Assembly (NCBI GenBank): GCA_965279255.1
Contig: OZ257146.1
Coordinates: 1,488,001-1,552,000, forward strand
DNA: 64,000 nucleotides
Direction of reading: 5' to 3'
Source of the DNA: CAMFLJ01 sp965279255
GTDB lineage: Bacteria > Actinomycetota > Acidimicrobiia > Acidimicrobiales > Acidimicrobilacustridaceae
How positions within the stretch are numbered: position 1 is the first letter of the stretch; the number at the start of each line of letters is the position of its first letter. Both the position numbers and the translations under genes were made by a program. Shown piece after piece: positions 24,846 to 33,280 of the stretch. A model generated the notes under the pieces. That model worked only from the letters and a program-made list of their open reading frames with translations, was not told the origin of the DNA and made no database searches.

Positions 24846-25511
24846 ATGGCCAACGACACCAGCACCGCAACCGCCCCGCTCGCCGACCTCTCCGTCGGCT
24901 CCGACCCCCGTGACGTGCTCGCCCGGGCGATGTCCACCGCCGTCGAGGTGATCGCCGCCGTGCGCCCCGACCAGATGGAGCTCCCGACGCCGTGCCACGA
25001 CTTCGACGTGCGTGGGCTGATCGCCCACCTCGTGGCCGTGCTCGACCGGCTCGAGATGTTCGGGCTCCAGGGCGACATCGGTGGCGTCGGGGTGCAGTCC
25101 GAGATCCTCGCCGACGACCAGTGGGTGGCCCGTTGGGACGCCTCGGTCCACAAGGTGCTCGACGCCTGGAGCGACGACTCCCGCCTCGACGCCGAGATGC
25201 AGCTGCCGTGGCGCACGATGGAGGGCCGACCGGCGCTGGCGATCTACACCAACGAGCTGACCGTGCACACCTGGGACCTCGCCCACGTCACCGGCCAGCA
25301 CCCGGCCTGGGACCCGGAGGTCCTCGACGTGTCCGCCCGGGCGATCCACGTCGAGCTGCCCGACCCCGACCGGGCCGCCATGTGGGCCGGCGTCGCCGCC
25401 CAGCTCCCGCCCGGCGTGCCCTTCAGCGCCCCGTTCGCCGATGCCGTCGAGGTCCCCGACGACGCCCCGGCGATCGACCGGCTGGTGGCCTGGAACGGCC
25501 GCCGTCCCTGA
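24846..25511 (+). CDS. TIGR03086-type DinB/mycothiol maleylpyruvate isomerase-like protein
   Basis: This 221-aa four-helix DinB-fold protein has an N-terminal metal-binding region PTPCHDFDVRGLIAHLVAVLDRLEMFG and a second ligand site TNELTVHTWDLAHVTGQHP. These are the three-His pattern of the MDMPI/TIGR03086 group. Members are mycothiol-dependent transferases or of unknown function. The C-terminus (AIHVELPDPDRAAMWAGVAAQLPPGVPFSAPF) fits the subfamily. The ATG at 24846 is chosen over one 30 nt upstream because CATGGT lies 6 nt before it. It pairs with the divergent WYL regulator. Confidence 0.85.
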   Translation: MANDTSTATAPLADLSVGSDPRDVLARAMSTAVEVIAAVRPDQMELPTPCHDFDVRGLIAHLVAVLDRLEMFGLQGDIGGVGVQSEILADDQWVARWDASVHKVLDAWSDDSRLDAEMQLPWRTMEGRPALAIYTNELTVHTWDLAHVTGQHPAWDPEVLDVSARAIHVELPDPDRAAMWAGVAAQLPPGVPFSAPFADAVEVPDDAPAIDRLVAWNGRRP

Positions 25512-25517
25512 TCGGGC

Positions 25518-25568
25518 CCTCTGTGGCTCACCTCGTCAGGTCATGCCTGACCGGGTGAGCCACGGAGG
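25518..25568. terminator. Long bipartite hairpin between convergent genes
   Basis: The outer arms CCTCTGTGGCTCACC (25518-25532) and GGTGAGCCACGGAGG (25554-25568) pair at 14 of 15 positions. The inner arms GTCAGG/CCTGAC pair perfectly around TCATG. The spacer lies between the stop at 25511 and the opposing stop at 25574. The TGGCTCACC/GGTGAGCCA arm recurs at 20452-20507. Confidence 0.8.
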
Positions 25569-25573
25569 CGCGG

Positions 25574-27601
25574 TCACCAGCTGCCGCCACCACCACCGCC
25601 GGAGCCGCCACCGAAGCCACCGCCACCGCCACCCCCGCTGAAGCCGCCGAAGCTCGAGCCCGAGCCGGTGCTCACGGGAGCGGGAGGTGTGCTGGCCCGG
25701 TGGACGGCCGAGCCGTACACCCAGCCGTTCACCATGCTCACGTCGGTGGCACCCATCCAGGTGAGGTCGGGGGCGGCGAAGGCGCCGACCCAGCGGTCGA
25801 CGGCGTCGAAGGCAACGGCATAGCCGAGGTACTGGCGCAGGAGGCCCGCGTCGGCCGCCGCCTTGGCGTGCATCTCCTCGCTGGCGTCGAAGAAGCGCCG
25901 GAACCCCTCGGCCCGGTACGAGGCACCGAGCCCGGTGGTGGTGAGGTCGCGGTGCGAGCGGCGGACCTGGCCGAGGCCGTACAGCCCGGTCACCAGCGCC
26001 ACCCCGGCGCCGGCCAGCAGCATCGCCGGCTGCCACGGCAGGAGCTTGAGGAACAGGCCACCAAGGGCGGCGAAGCCGACGGTGAACACGAAGAGCATCC
26101 CGGCCCCTACGGTCTTCGCGGCGCACCCGCTGGTCGAGGTGCCCATGCGGCGGGCGAGCAGCCTCCCGTCCTTCATGTCGTCGTCGAGCTGCTCGAGGAT
26201 TCGGTTGCGGGCCTCGCTCATCGCCTGGGTGCGGTCTCCGAAGCGGACCTCGGTGACCCCTTCGGGGAACATGGCGACGAGGAGCCGGTCCTCGTACCGA
26301 CGCAGCTGGCGGCCGGACCCGCCGGGGCGATGGCGCGCGATCCAGTCGTCGTCGGCGCGGGCGGCCACCAGCTCCATCTCGCCCGATGCGGCCAGGTCGA
26401 TGACGGTCGATGCGAGCAGACGGGCGGGATCGGCCGCAGCACCCTTCTCGAGGCGCAAGAGCTCGGCTGGCCTGAGGTTCATCGGGGGCACGAACTCGAT
26501 GGGGGCGTCGACCCGGGGCGACGACGGCACGAGCTCCGACGGCGTGGCGTCGGGTGCCCCTCCGAAGGTGGCCACCACGCCCTGACGGGTGCGGGACCAG
26601 AGCAGCCGACGGCGGGCGAACGCGGCGACGGCCACGACGACCACCCCGACGAGCGAGAGAGCCATGGCGAGGAAGCGCACCGGCCAGGTGGCCCGCTCCG
26701 GCCCGTTCACCACTGCCGGCCCGAAGGTGCCCTTGGGCCAGTCGACCTGCACGGTGACGTCGTTGTAGGCCTGCACGGGTGCCGCCGACTCGAAGGTCGC
26801 GCCGTCGGTCGCCAGCGTCGTGGCGGCGCAGGCGCTCCGGTAGAACTGGCTGCCCTGGGCGCACAGCGCGGCTGTGGCCCCGCCGGGCCCACGGATCACG
26901 TAGGTCGTGCCGTACACCGGCTGCTGCCAGGAGCTGAAGGCGTCGAGGGCGACCCGGTCGGCCGTCGACGGGGGCGGGACGGTCTGGCGGATGGTGCTCC
27001 CGTCGAGGGTGGCGACGAGCACGTCGGAGTCGGCGGCGGTGGGGGCGACGTCGAGCGGGTCGACGACGACGTTCTCGAGCACGTAGGTGAGCCGGTAGCG
27101 GTGCACCCCGGTGATGGTCGTGTCCGGATCGCCGATGCGCACGGTGATGCCGGGGAAGCCGGAGCCCTCCGTGATCGACACGTCGTCGGGGGTGCCGGCG
27201 TCGGTGGCGACCACAAGCGAGCGGATGGCGTGGTCGCCGGCGTCGTCGTGGAGGGGGATGGATCGCTCGATGCCGTGGCGGTAGGTCTCGAACGACTGGG
27301 TGATGTCCTCGGTGATCAGGGCGCTGTGGTCGTCGCGGACCTCGGCGGTGACGTCGAAGCGGACCGTGTAGTCCTCGCCGATGAGGCTCGGGTCGGGGAT
27401 CTTCGTGCCGTTCGGGAGGGTGTAGAGGACCCCCGGCTCGACCGACGGCACCGGCACCGGCCCGGTGATCGTGGGGCCGTGGGCCACGTCGATCCCGCTC
27501 GCCCAGCCCCAGGGACCGATCACGAGCACCGCCGCGGCGGTCGCCACGAGGGCCGTGACCGCCATCATCACGAGCCGCCACACCCCGAACACCTTCGCCA
27601 T
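25574..27601 (-). CDS. DUF2207-type membrane protein with Gly-rich tail
   Basis: The 675-aa protein has an N-terminal membrane anchor (VMMAVTALVATAAAVLVIGPWG). A large extracytoplasmic beta-rich region at about 60-350 matches DUF2207 (YTVRFDVTAEVRDDHSALITEDITQSFETYRHGIERSIPL). Then come one helix near 385 (FLAMALSLVGVVVVAVAAF), a cytosolic domain (AELLRLEKGAAADPARLLASTVIDLAASG), two further helices near 525-570, and a tail of Gly/Ser/Phe ending SGGGGGGSW. This is the standard layout of the family, whose function is unknown. The ATG at 27601 has TAGCCT (27609-27614) 7 nt upstream. A longer frame to 28033 crosses an opposing gene and is rejected. Confidence 0.88.
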   Translation of the reverse strand: MAKVFGVWRLVMMAVTALVATAAAVLVIGPWGWASGIDVAHGPTITGPVPVPSVEPGVLYTLPNGTKIPDPSLIGEDYTVRFDVTAEVRDDHSALITEDITQSFETYRHGIERSIPLHDDAGDHAIRSLVVATDAGTPDDVSITEGSGFPGITVRIGDPDTTITGVHRYRLTYVLENVVVDPLDVAPTAADSDVLVATLDGSTIRQTVPPPSTADRVALDAFSSWQQPVYGTTYVIRGPGGATAALCAQGSQFYRSACAATTLATDGATFESAAPVQAYNDVTVQVDWPKGTFGPAVVNGPERATWPVRFLAMALSLVGVVVVAVAAFARRRLLWSRTRQGVVATFGGAPDATPSELVPSSPRVDAPIEFVPPMNLRPAELLRLEKGAAADPARLLASTVIDLAASGEMELVAARADDDWIARHRPGGSGRQLRRYEDRLLVAMFPEGVTEVRFGDRTQAMSEARNRILEQLDDDMKDGRLLARRMGTSTSGCAAKTVGAGMLFVFTVGFAALGGLFLKLLPWQPAMLLAGAGVALVTGLYGLGQVRRSHRDLTTTGLGASYRAEGFRRFFDASEEMHAKAAADAGLLRQYLGYAVAFDAVDRWVGAFAAPDLTWMGATDVSMVNGWVYGSAVHRASTPPAPVSTGSGSSFGGFSGGGGGGGFGGGSGGGGGGSW

Positions 27602-27838
27602 GGGCGAGAGGCTAGAGCCCCTCGTGCCCGGGCCCCTCGACCCGCCCGGCCGTCGCCGCCACCGGGGTGATCGCGTGCCCGGGTGCTCCAGCCGGTACGA
27701 TGGCCAGGCACGAAGAACGTCGCAGGCGGCCTTGTCCCCGGAGCGATGGCCATGGCCTGCCCGTCCCCGGGCGCCGTCGCCGTCCCCCGGTCGGTCCAGC
27801 ACCGGCCAAGGCGAGCCGCCATCGGGAAGGAGGCGCAC

Positions 27839-28117
27839 ATGAGTGCGCAACGAACCAGCTTCGAGAAGCTCCAGCGCGATCGGGCCAAGAAGGCCAAGCA
27901 GGCGCTGAAGCGAGAGAAAAGGCAGTCCGGCGAGCCCGAACCGGGTGACGAGGTCGAAGACCAGGTCACCCCGCTCGGCGAGGGCGGCGAGCTCAGCGCC
28001 GACGAGCTGCTGACGCAGATCGCGCTGATCCACAAGCAGCTCGACGACAAGACCATCAGCTTCGAGGAGTTCGAGGAGCTGAAGACGGACCTCATGGCCC
28101 GTCTCCCCATCGACTGA
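27839..28117 (+). CDS. Small SHOCT-like protein, 92 aa
   Basis: The ATG at 27839 is preceded by GAAGGAGG, the best ribosome site in the window. The N-terminus is a highly basic helix (FEKLQRDRAKKAKQALKREKRQ) that could bind nucleic acid. An acidic linker follows (EPEPGDEVEDQ). The C-terminal 35 residues, ELLTQIALIHKQLDDKTISFEEFEELKTDLMARL, resemble the SHOCT oligomerisation motif. The gene is alone, after a 237-bp spacer that has a TACGAT box near 27697. Function is unknown. Confidence 0.8.
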   Translation: MSAQRTSFEKLQRDRAKKAKQALKREKRQSGEPEPGDEVEDQVTPLGEGGELSADELLTQIALIHKQLDDKTISFEEFEELKTDLMARLPID

Positions 28118-28157
28118 CCCCCGCCGGACGGCACCGCCGCTCCGACAGCGTGCACGC

Positions 28158-28898
28158 TCAGCGCAGCACCAACAGGGTCACCCCCAGCACCAGCAGCACC
28201 GCCCCGTAGATCCGCTCCAGGCGGACCGCGTCGGAGCGGATGGCGACGCGCGCCCCCACGTACGACAGCGGCACCGACGCCGCGCCGAACACCACCACCA
28301 CCCGCCAGTCGATGTGGCCGAGCGCGGCGTGCACCACCGTGCCGGGAACCGCCAGTGCCGCGGACACGGCCAGCGAGCAGGCGAAGGCCTGCTTGACCGG
28401 AAGGCGCAGCACGGCGACGTAGAGCGGGGCCAGCAGGAAGCCGCCGCTGTTGGCCAACAGCCCTGCGGCCAGGCCGGTGGCGGCGGCGACCGCGACCATG
28501 CGCCACCGGGGCAGCACGGCGTCGTCGTCGACCGTCAGCGACGGGTGCCGGGCGAGGACGAACCGCAAGCCCAGCGCGGCCACCACCACGTCGGTCACCA
28601 CCACCAGCAGATGGCCGTCGACCAGGCCGCTGAGCATGGCGCCGACCACCGTGGCGGGGACACCGACCGCCACGCTCCAGACCACCACCCTCCAGTCGAT
28701 CAGGCGGTGGCGCCAGTACGCCCAGCTGGCCACGGCGGTGGAGGGCATCGTCGCCGGCAGCGGGGCGGCCACAGCGATGAACGGCGGCACCCCGAACGCG
28801 GCGAGGAGGGGTGTGGCGACCGCCGCTCCCCCCTTGCCGAACACACCTCCGAGGAAGCCGACGCCGGCCCCGACGAGGACGATGGCGAGCCAGTTCAC
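28158..28898 (-). CDS. TauE/SafE family anion exporter
   Basis: This 246-aa protein has about eight membrane helices with the two-repeat layout of TauE/SafE exporters: LVGAGVGFLGGVFGKGGAAVATPLL at the N-terminus and ATGLAAGLLANSGGFLLAPLYV in the second half. The family exports sulfite, sulfoacetate or related organic sulfonates. The GTG at 28898 begins at the first helix. It diverges from the LysR regulator at 29035. A perfect 17-bp palindrome between them suggests it is that regulator's target. Confidence 0.9.
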   Translation of the reverse strand: MNWLAIVLVGAGVGFLGGVFGKGGAAVATPLLAAFGVPPFIAVAAPLPATMPSTAVASWAYWRHRLIDWRVVVWSVAVGVPATVVGAMLSGLVDGHLLVVVTDVVVAALGLRFVLARHPSLTVDDDAVLPRWRMVAVAAATGLAAGLLANSGGFLLAPLYVAVLRLPVKQAFACSLAVSAALAVPGTVVHAALGHIDWRVVVVFGAASVPLSYVGARVAIRSDAVRLERIYGAVLLVLGVTLLVLR

Positions 28899-28981
28899 CG
28901 GCGGTCACCCGGACGGCCGGCGGGTAGGACAGAGGACGGACGGCGAGGCACACCGTCAGTGGACCGGCGTCGCAGCCATCA

Positions 28982-28998
28982 GACAACCATCGGTTGTC
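28982..28998. promoter_or_regulatory. Perfect palindrome, probable LysR operator
   Basis: GACAACCATCGGTTGTC has 7-bp perfect arms and a 3-bp spacer. It sits 37 bp before the LysR start and 84 bp before the TauE start, within their shared 136-bp divergent spacer, the classic place for a LysR-type binding site. It also contains the loose T-N11-A pattern. Confidence 0.65.
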
Positions 28999-29034
28999 AG
29001 TGCTTGCCATAGTCATCCCCTATATGGTGACGGC

Positions 29035-29946
29035 ATGGAGCTCCGGCAACTCGAGTACCTCGTCGCCGTGGCGAACGAGGGATCGTTCACGGCTGCTGCC
29101 GCGACGCTCGGGGTCTCCCAACCCTCTGTCTCCCAGGGCCTCCGAGCCCTGGAGAACGAGCTCGGGGTCACCCTCGTCGAGCGCCTCCCCCGCGGCTCGG
29201 TGCTCACCACCGCCGGCCGGGCGCTCCTGCCCTCGGCCCAGGCGGCACTGCGCGACATGGCGGCGGGCCGGAGTGCGATCGAGGCGGTGCGGGGCGTCGA
29301 GTCCGGCACCCTCGACGTCGTCTGCCTCCCGACCCTCGCGGCCGAGCCCACGGCCCGCCTCGTCGGCGCGCTCCGGCGGCGGCACCCGGGCCTGAGCGTG
29401 CGGATCGCCCAGCCCGAGACCATGGCCGACCTGCTCGAACGCCTCCGCGACGGCCGCAGCGAGCTCGCGGTCACCGAGCTCGACGGCGATCTCGCAGGGC
29501 TCGAGGCCCACGAGCTCGAGACCCAGGACTTCGTGGCCCTGGTCCCCGCAGGAGAGGGTCGGGCGCCGCTCACCGCCGCCGCCCTCGCCGAGGTGCCGAT
29601 CATCACCGCACCGTTCGGCACCTCCACCCGCCGCCAGCTCGACGAGGTCTACGCGGTGATCGGGCGCACGCCCCGCGTCGTGGTCGAGACCGAGCACCGT
29701 GAGGCGATGGCCGCCCTCGTGGCCGCCGGTGCCGGGGTGGCGCTCGTCCCCCGGCCGGCCGCCGCCCCCTCGCCGGCCACGGGTGTCGAGGTGGTCGAGC
29801 TCGCCCGGCCGGTGCGCCGGCGCATCGGGCTGGTGCACCGCCCCGGGCCACTCGCCCCCGCCGCCCAGGCCATGCTCGCCATCGCCGTGCCGGAGCAACC
29901 CCCGGCCGCGGCTCGCCCGAGCGCCCGCCGGCGGCGGACGCCCTAG
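29035..29946 (+). CDS. LysR family transcriptional regulator
   Basis: The 303-aa protein has the standard LysR winged helix, MELRQLEYLVAVANEGSFTAAAATLGVSQPSVSQGLRALENELGVTLVERLPRG, followed by a periplasmic-binding-like effector domain (90-290; SGTLDVVCLPTLAAEPTARLVGALRRRHPGLSVRIA). The ATG at 29035 begins the HTH directly. TATGGT (29023-29028) lies 6 nt upstream, so the message is leaderless. A longer upstream frame is rejected because it crosses the opposing TauE gene. It likely controls that exporter and itself. Confidence 0.93.
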   Translation: MELRQLEYLVAVANEGSFTAAAATLGVSQPSVSQGLRALENELGVTLVERLPRGSVLTTAGRALLPSAQAALRDMAAGRSAIEAVRGVESGTLDVVCLPTLAAEPTARLVGALRRRHPGLSVRIAQPETMADLLERLRDGRSELAVTELDGDLAGLEAHELETQDFVALVPAGEGRAPLTAAALAEVPIITAPFGTSTRRQLDEVYAVIGRTPRVVVETEHREAMAALVAAGAGVALVPRPAAAPSPATGVEVVELARPVRRRIGLVHRPGPLAPAAQAMLAIAVPEQPPAAARPSARRRRTP

Positions 29947-30054
29947 CTGCATCGCCGCCTGGTCCGCCCGGAGGATGCAGGTCGATCCCTTCGCCGTCAA
30001 CGATGAGCCATACGGCCCGTCAAGGTCTGCCCTCGATCTGTCGAATCACTCTCC

Positions 30055-30639
30055 GTGGTCACGAGAGACGCAGTCGACGAAAGCACAACCGAGCGACACG
30101 CTGCTCGACCGGTCCGTCGTCAGGCACTGGCCGTCGGCCTCTTCGCAGCATCGGCCCTGGTGGTCGGGGTAGGGGTCGCCCCCGCCGGCGCCCTCGAGCG
30201 GTTCCCGGGCCCCTGGCACCGTGACAGCGCCACCGAGCCCTCGCAGACCGCGCACGGTGGTGGCCACGACGACCGAGCCTGCGCTGCACCCGCCTCGCCC
30301 GCTCCCACGACGACCGTGCCCGCTCCCACCGGCGCTGCGACCGTGAGCCAGACCGTCAGCGTCGTGGTCCCGCCGATCGTGCGGGTGCAGAGCGACGATT
30401 CCGGGGCGCTCGTGGTGGTCACCAACGCCGCCCGGCCCCCCGCCCCCGGCGACCAGGTGTACCGGCGCCAGCCGGACGGGAACTACGCCCCGGCCGACGC
30501 CGCCCTCGTCACCCGGGTCATGAGCGCCCACTGGGCCGACGGCTCGTGGTGCAGCACCACCGCCGTGCACCGCAGCGTGACCTCCGACGGCAACCACGGG
30601 CATGACGGCCACGACGACAGGGCCGGCGAGGACCGGTAG
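30055..30639 (+). CDS. Secreted hypothetical protein with His-rich end
   Basis: I do not recognise this 194-aa protein. It has a signal peptide (RRQALAVGLFAASALVVGVGVAPAGALE, probable cleavage after AGA), then a His/Gly/Asp stretch, a Pro/Thr-rich linker (PAPTTTVPAPTGA) and a beta-rich part (VSQTVSVVVPPIVRVQSDDSGALVVVTNA). It ends HGHDGHDDRAGED, which could bind metal. The GTG at 30055 is the likely start. It shows coding-type third-position bias and stands alone after LysR, 108 bp downstream. Confidence 0.6.
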   Translation: MVTRDAVDESTTERHAARPVRRQALAVGLFAASALVVGVGVAPAGALERFPGPWHRDSATEPSQTAHGGGHDDRACAAPASPAPTTTVPAPTGAATVSQTVSVVVPPIVRVQSDDSGALVVVTNAARPPAPGDQVYRRQPDGNYAPADAALVTRVMSAHWADGSWCSTTAVHRSVTSDGNHGHDGHDDRAGEDR

Positions 30640-30649
30640 TCGATCGGCG

Positions 30650-31600
30650 TCAGTCTGGTCGGTCCGACGGGTAGGCCCGGGCCAGGTCCGCGATCACCCG
30701 CAGGCAGTCATCGGCGCACTCCCGGATCACCTCGGCAACCGGACGCACCGAGTCGATGCGGCCGGCGACCTGGCCGCCGAAGGGCAGGCCCTTGCTGAGG
30801 TCGCCGCCGAAGTACATGGCCTTGTGGTCGGTCATCGCCCCCATGGCGTTGCGCTCGGTGTCGAACTCGTAGGACTCGCTCAGCTCGGTGCGCAGGACCC
30901 GGACCGCCGGCGCGGCGTGCCGGTTGAGGAGCAGGGTGCCGGTCTCGGGGGCGTCGACGATGGCCTGCTTCCAGTTGTCGTGGATCGGGGACTCGGCGGT
31001 GGCCACCATCCGGGTGCCCATCTGCACCCCCTCGGCCCCGAGGGCGAAGGCCGCGGCCATGGTGGCACCGTCGAGGAAGCCGCCGGCCGCGATGATCGGC
31101 ACGTCGACCTGCGACGCCACGAGCGGCAGCAGCACCATGGTCGAGACGTCCTTCGGGTTCTTGAACCCGCCGCCCTCGGAGCCCTCGACCACGAGGCCGT
31201 CGACGCCGGCGTCGACCGCCTTCAGTGCGGCGTGGAGGCTGGGCACCACGTGGAACACGGTGAGCCCGGCGGCCTTCAGCGTGGCGGTGTACTTGCGGGG
31301 GTCACCCGCCGAGGTCGTGACGAACCGGACGCCCTGCTCGACCACGAAGTCGATGATCGAGGGGTCACGCACGAACGCCTGGGCGATGTTGACGGCGAAG
31401 GGCTTCCCCGGGGCGAGGTCGCCCATCTTCACGATCTCCTCGCGGACGGCGTCGAGCTCACCGGAGGAGGTCTCGATCATCCCGATGGCGCCCGCGTTGG
31501 CCACCGCCGAGGCCAGCTGGGACCTCGAGATGTAGCCCATGGGGGCCTGGAGGATGGGGATGTCGCAGCCGATGAGCTCGGTGACCCGGTTCCGGAACAT
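30650..31600 (-). CDS. Nitronate monooxygenase (NPD-like, FMN)
   Basis: This 316-aa FMN TIM-barrel oxidase has family motifs PILQAPMGYISRSQLASAVANAGAIGMI (N-terminal flavin site), FAVNIAQAF, VVEGSEGGGF, PIIAAGGFLDGATMAAAFALGAEGVQMGTRMVATAESP, and the ending RPVAEVIRECADD. The GGF(L/V)DG and GAxGVQxGTRF-like motifs place it with class II nitronate monooxygenases and related enoyl-reductase-like enzymes. The ATG at 31600 begins the barrel. It lies 50 bp downstream of the membrane protein gene on the same strand, so they may be cotranscribed. Confidence 0.92.
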   Translation of the reverse strand: MFRNRVTELIGCDIPILQAPMGYISRSQLASAVANAGAIGMIETSSGELDAVREEIVKMGDLAPGKPFAVNIAQAFVRDPSIIDFVVEQGVRFVTTSAGDPRKYTATLKAAGLTVFHVVPSLHAALKAVDAGVDGLVVEGSEGGGFKNPKDVSTMVLLPLVASQVDVPIIAAGGFLDGATMAAAFALGAEGVQMGTRMVATAESPIHDNWKQAIVDAPETGTLLLNRHAAPAVRVLRTELSESYEFDTERNAMGAMTDHKAMYFGGDLSKGLPFGGQVAGRIDSVRPVAEVIRECADDCLRVIADLARAYPSDRPD

Positions 31601-31650
31601 CTCCGGAGCCTGGCACGGCTGTCGGGCCGCCGCGTGCCCTCGCCGTGGCG

Positions 31651-33048
31651 TCAGGCCCCGGCGGCGCTGCTCAGGGACTCGTCGGTGCCGGCCTCGGGCG
31701 GCGGCGCGTTCCTGCCGTCGGACCACCGGCGGAACGCGCAGTAGCCCCAGAACCCGAGGGCGACCACCAGGAACGCGCCCACGAACCAGAGGTTCGACCA
31801 GGTCACGTTGTCGGGGTTGGGCCGCACGACGAACTGCATGTAGAGGGCGAGGCCCCCGACGAACAGCGAGCCCCAGGCCACCTTGTTCCAGGCGATGACG
31901 GACTCGCCGTAGGTGAAGGGCATCGGGAGGAGCTGCACGATCACCGACTGGAGGCCACCGACGAAGAGCACGGCGGCGGCGGTGTCGAAGATGATCGCCC
32001 ACAGGCTGGGCGAGGTGCCGCTGGCCGCCCCGCCGATCCAGCGGTGGATGCCCCACGCCAGCATCGCGGCGGCGCCGAGCAGGACGCTCGAGCGGGCGTA
32101 GGCCCGGCCGGCGAGCTTGTCGTCGATGCCGACGAAGAGGACGCCGGCGAAGAGGCCGTAGAGCACACCAGGAGCCACGTCGAAGATGCGGGAGAAGAGC
32201 AGGCAGCCGATGGCGATGACGATGGCCAGGGGGAAGAGCCGGAGGCGCTCGTGCTGGCCCGACGCCCTCTCGATCGCTCGGGCTGCGGGGATCTCGTAGA
32301 CGGCAACGATGATGCCGAGGGCCAGGGTCATGCCGAGGATCTGGCCGAGGGTGGTGTAGCTCAACGACACGTTGGGGTCGGCCAGGAGGCCGAGCGTGCC
32401 GGCGGCGACCGCGAAGGTGACGAGCGGGTGGATCCGGGGAACCCGCCGGAACGCCGCCAGGGCGCCGGCCACGAAGGCCGAACGACCGACGACGGTGCCC
32501 ACGATGCGGTCGTGGTGCATCTTCATGGCGTCGTTGAAGAGCTGGGAGGCACCGACCAGCAGGAGCACCAGGAGAGCGCCGAAGCCCACGTTGGTGACGA
32601 TGAAGCCCGGGGAGAGATCGATCGAGTCGGGGATGCCGGTGGAGACGAAGGAGAGATCGTCTGGTGGCGGGGGTGTCACGGGCTCCTCGGCCGCTTCCTG
32701 GACGACGCCCATGACCTCTGCCGGAGGCTCGAGCTCGGGCGGAACCGGCTCGACCGCCGCAGGGGCGGCCGGTGCGCTCGGTCGCGTCGTGGTGGTCGAG
32801 ACGGCCCGCGACGGCGGTGGTACGACCTCCAGCTTCGGGACGTAGGTGATGGTCCCCGACTGGTCGGCCATGACGCCGGATCCCTCACCTGGGGTGGTGG
32901 TGGTCGTGGTCGTGGTCGTGGTGGTCTCCACGACCTCCTGCGCACTCGCAGCGAGCGTGCCGAGGGAGAGCACCCCTAGGACGAGCGCCACCACGACGAC
33001 GAGGGACACGAGCCTCCGACGACCACGGTTCGCTCCCACGTGCGCCAT
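31651..33048 (-). CDS. Polytopic membrane protein with Thr/Pro-rich extracellular region
   Basis: The 465-aa protein begins with a signal sequence (LVSLVVVVALVLGVLSLGTLAASAQ). A run of eleven Thr residues and a Pro/Ala/Glu-rich region follow to about residue 130. About nine membrane helices occupy 150-440. A late motif LLPMPFTYGESVIAWNKVAW resembles the LLPxxFxxGxxxxxWNxxxW motif of actinobacterial FGLLP-type membrane proteins, a tentative match. The Thr run is coded by alternating ACC/ACG. The ATG at 33048, preceded by GGGGAG, is preferred to the GTG two codons upstream. Its promoter region carries a near-perfect palindrome at 33100-33117. Function is unknown. Confidence 0.8.
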   Translation of the reverse strand: MAHVGANRGRRRLVSLVVVVALVLGVLSLGTLAASAQEVVETTTTTTTTTTTPGEGSGVMADQSGTITYVPKLEVVPPPSRAVSTTTTRPSAPAAPAAVEPVPPELEPPAEVMGVVQEAAEEPVTPPPPDDLSFVSTGIPDSIDLSPGFIVTNVGFGALLVLLLVGASQLFNDAMKMHHDRIVGTVVGRSAFVAGALAAFRRVPRIHPLVTFAVAAGTLGLLADPNVSLSYTTLGQILGMTLALGIIVAVYEIPAARAIERASGQHERLRLFPLAIVIAIGCLLFSRIFDVAPGVLYGLFAGVLFVGIDDKLAGRAYARSSVLLGAAAMLAWGIHRWIGGAASGTSPSLWAIIFDTAAAVLFVGGLQSVIVQLLPMPFTYGESVIAWNKVAWGSLFVGGLALYMQFVVRPNPDNVTWSNLWFVGAFLVVALGFWGYCAFRRWSDGRNAPPPEAGTDESLSSAAGA

Positions 33049-33099
33049 TCCCACTCCCCATCGCCGCTCCGGCTGCCGGGCCCACGCCGCTCGACCTCT

Positions 33100-33117
33100 G
33101 GATACAACGTCGTATCC
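33100..33117. promoter_or_regulatory. Near-perfect palindrome over a promoter, putative operator
   Basis: GGATACAACGTCGTATCC is symmetrical at 16 of 18 positions. On the minus strand it overlaps a possible -10 (TTGTAT), placed 17 nt after TTGCGG, upstream of the membrane protein starting at 33048. A repressor site is plausible; the regulator is unknown. Confidence 0.5.
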
Positions 33118-33280
33118 CTCGAGACCGCAAGGATCAGGCGCCGCAGTTCACAGAGCCGCCACAGTACTGGAGCGAATGCGTTGCATCAGGTGAAAATCTC
33201 ACCGAAAGTGGTCACGAATCCGTCAGATTTCCCACCCCCGAGGGTGCCTCGAGGGACGGCCTGACGCCGGTGGCAACGGC

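Noticed and set aside
32885..32935. A tandem repeat that could look like a CRISPR or minisatellite
   Set aside because: It is an ACC/ACG codon run encoding eleven Thr in an exported protein, with no spacers.
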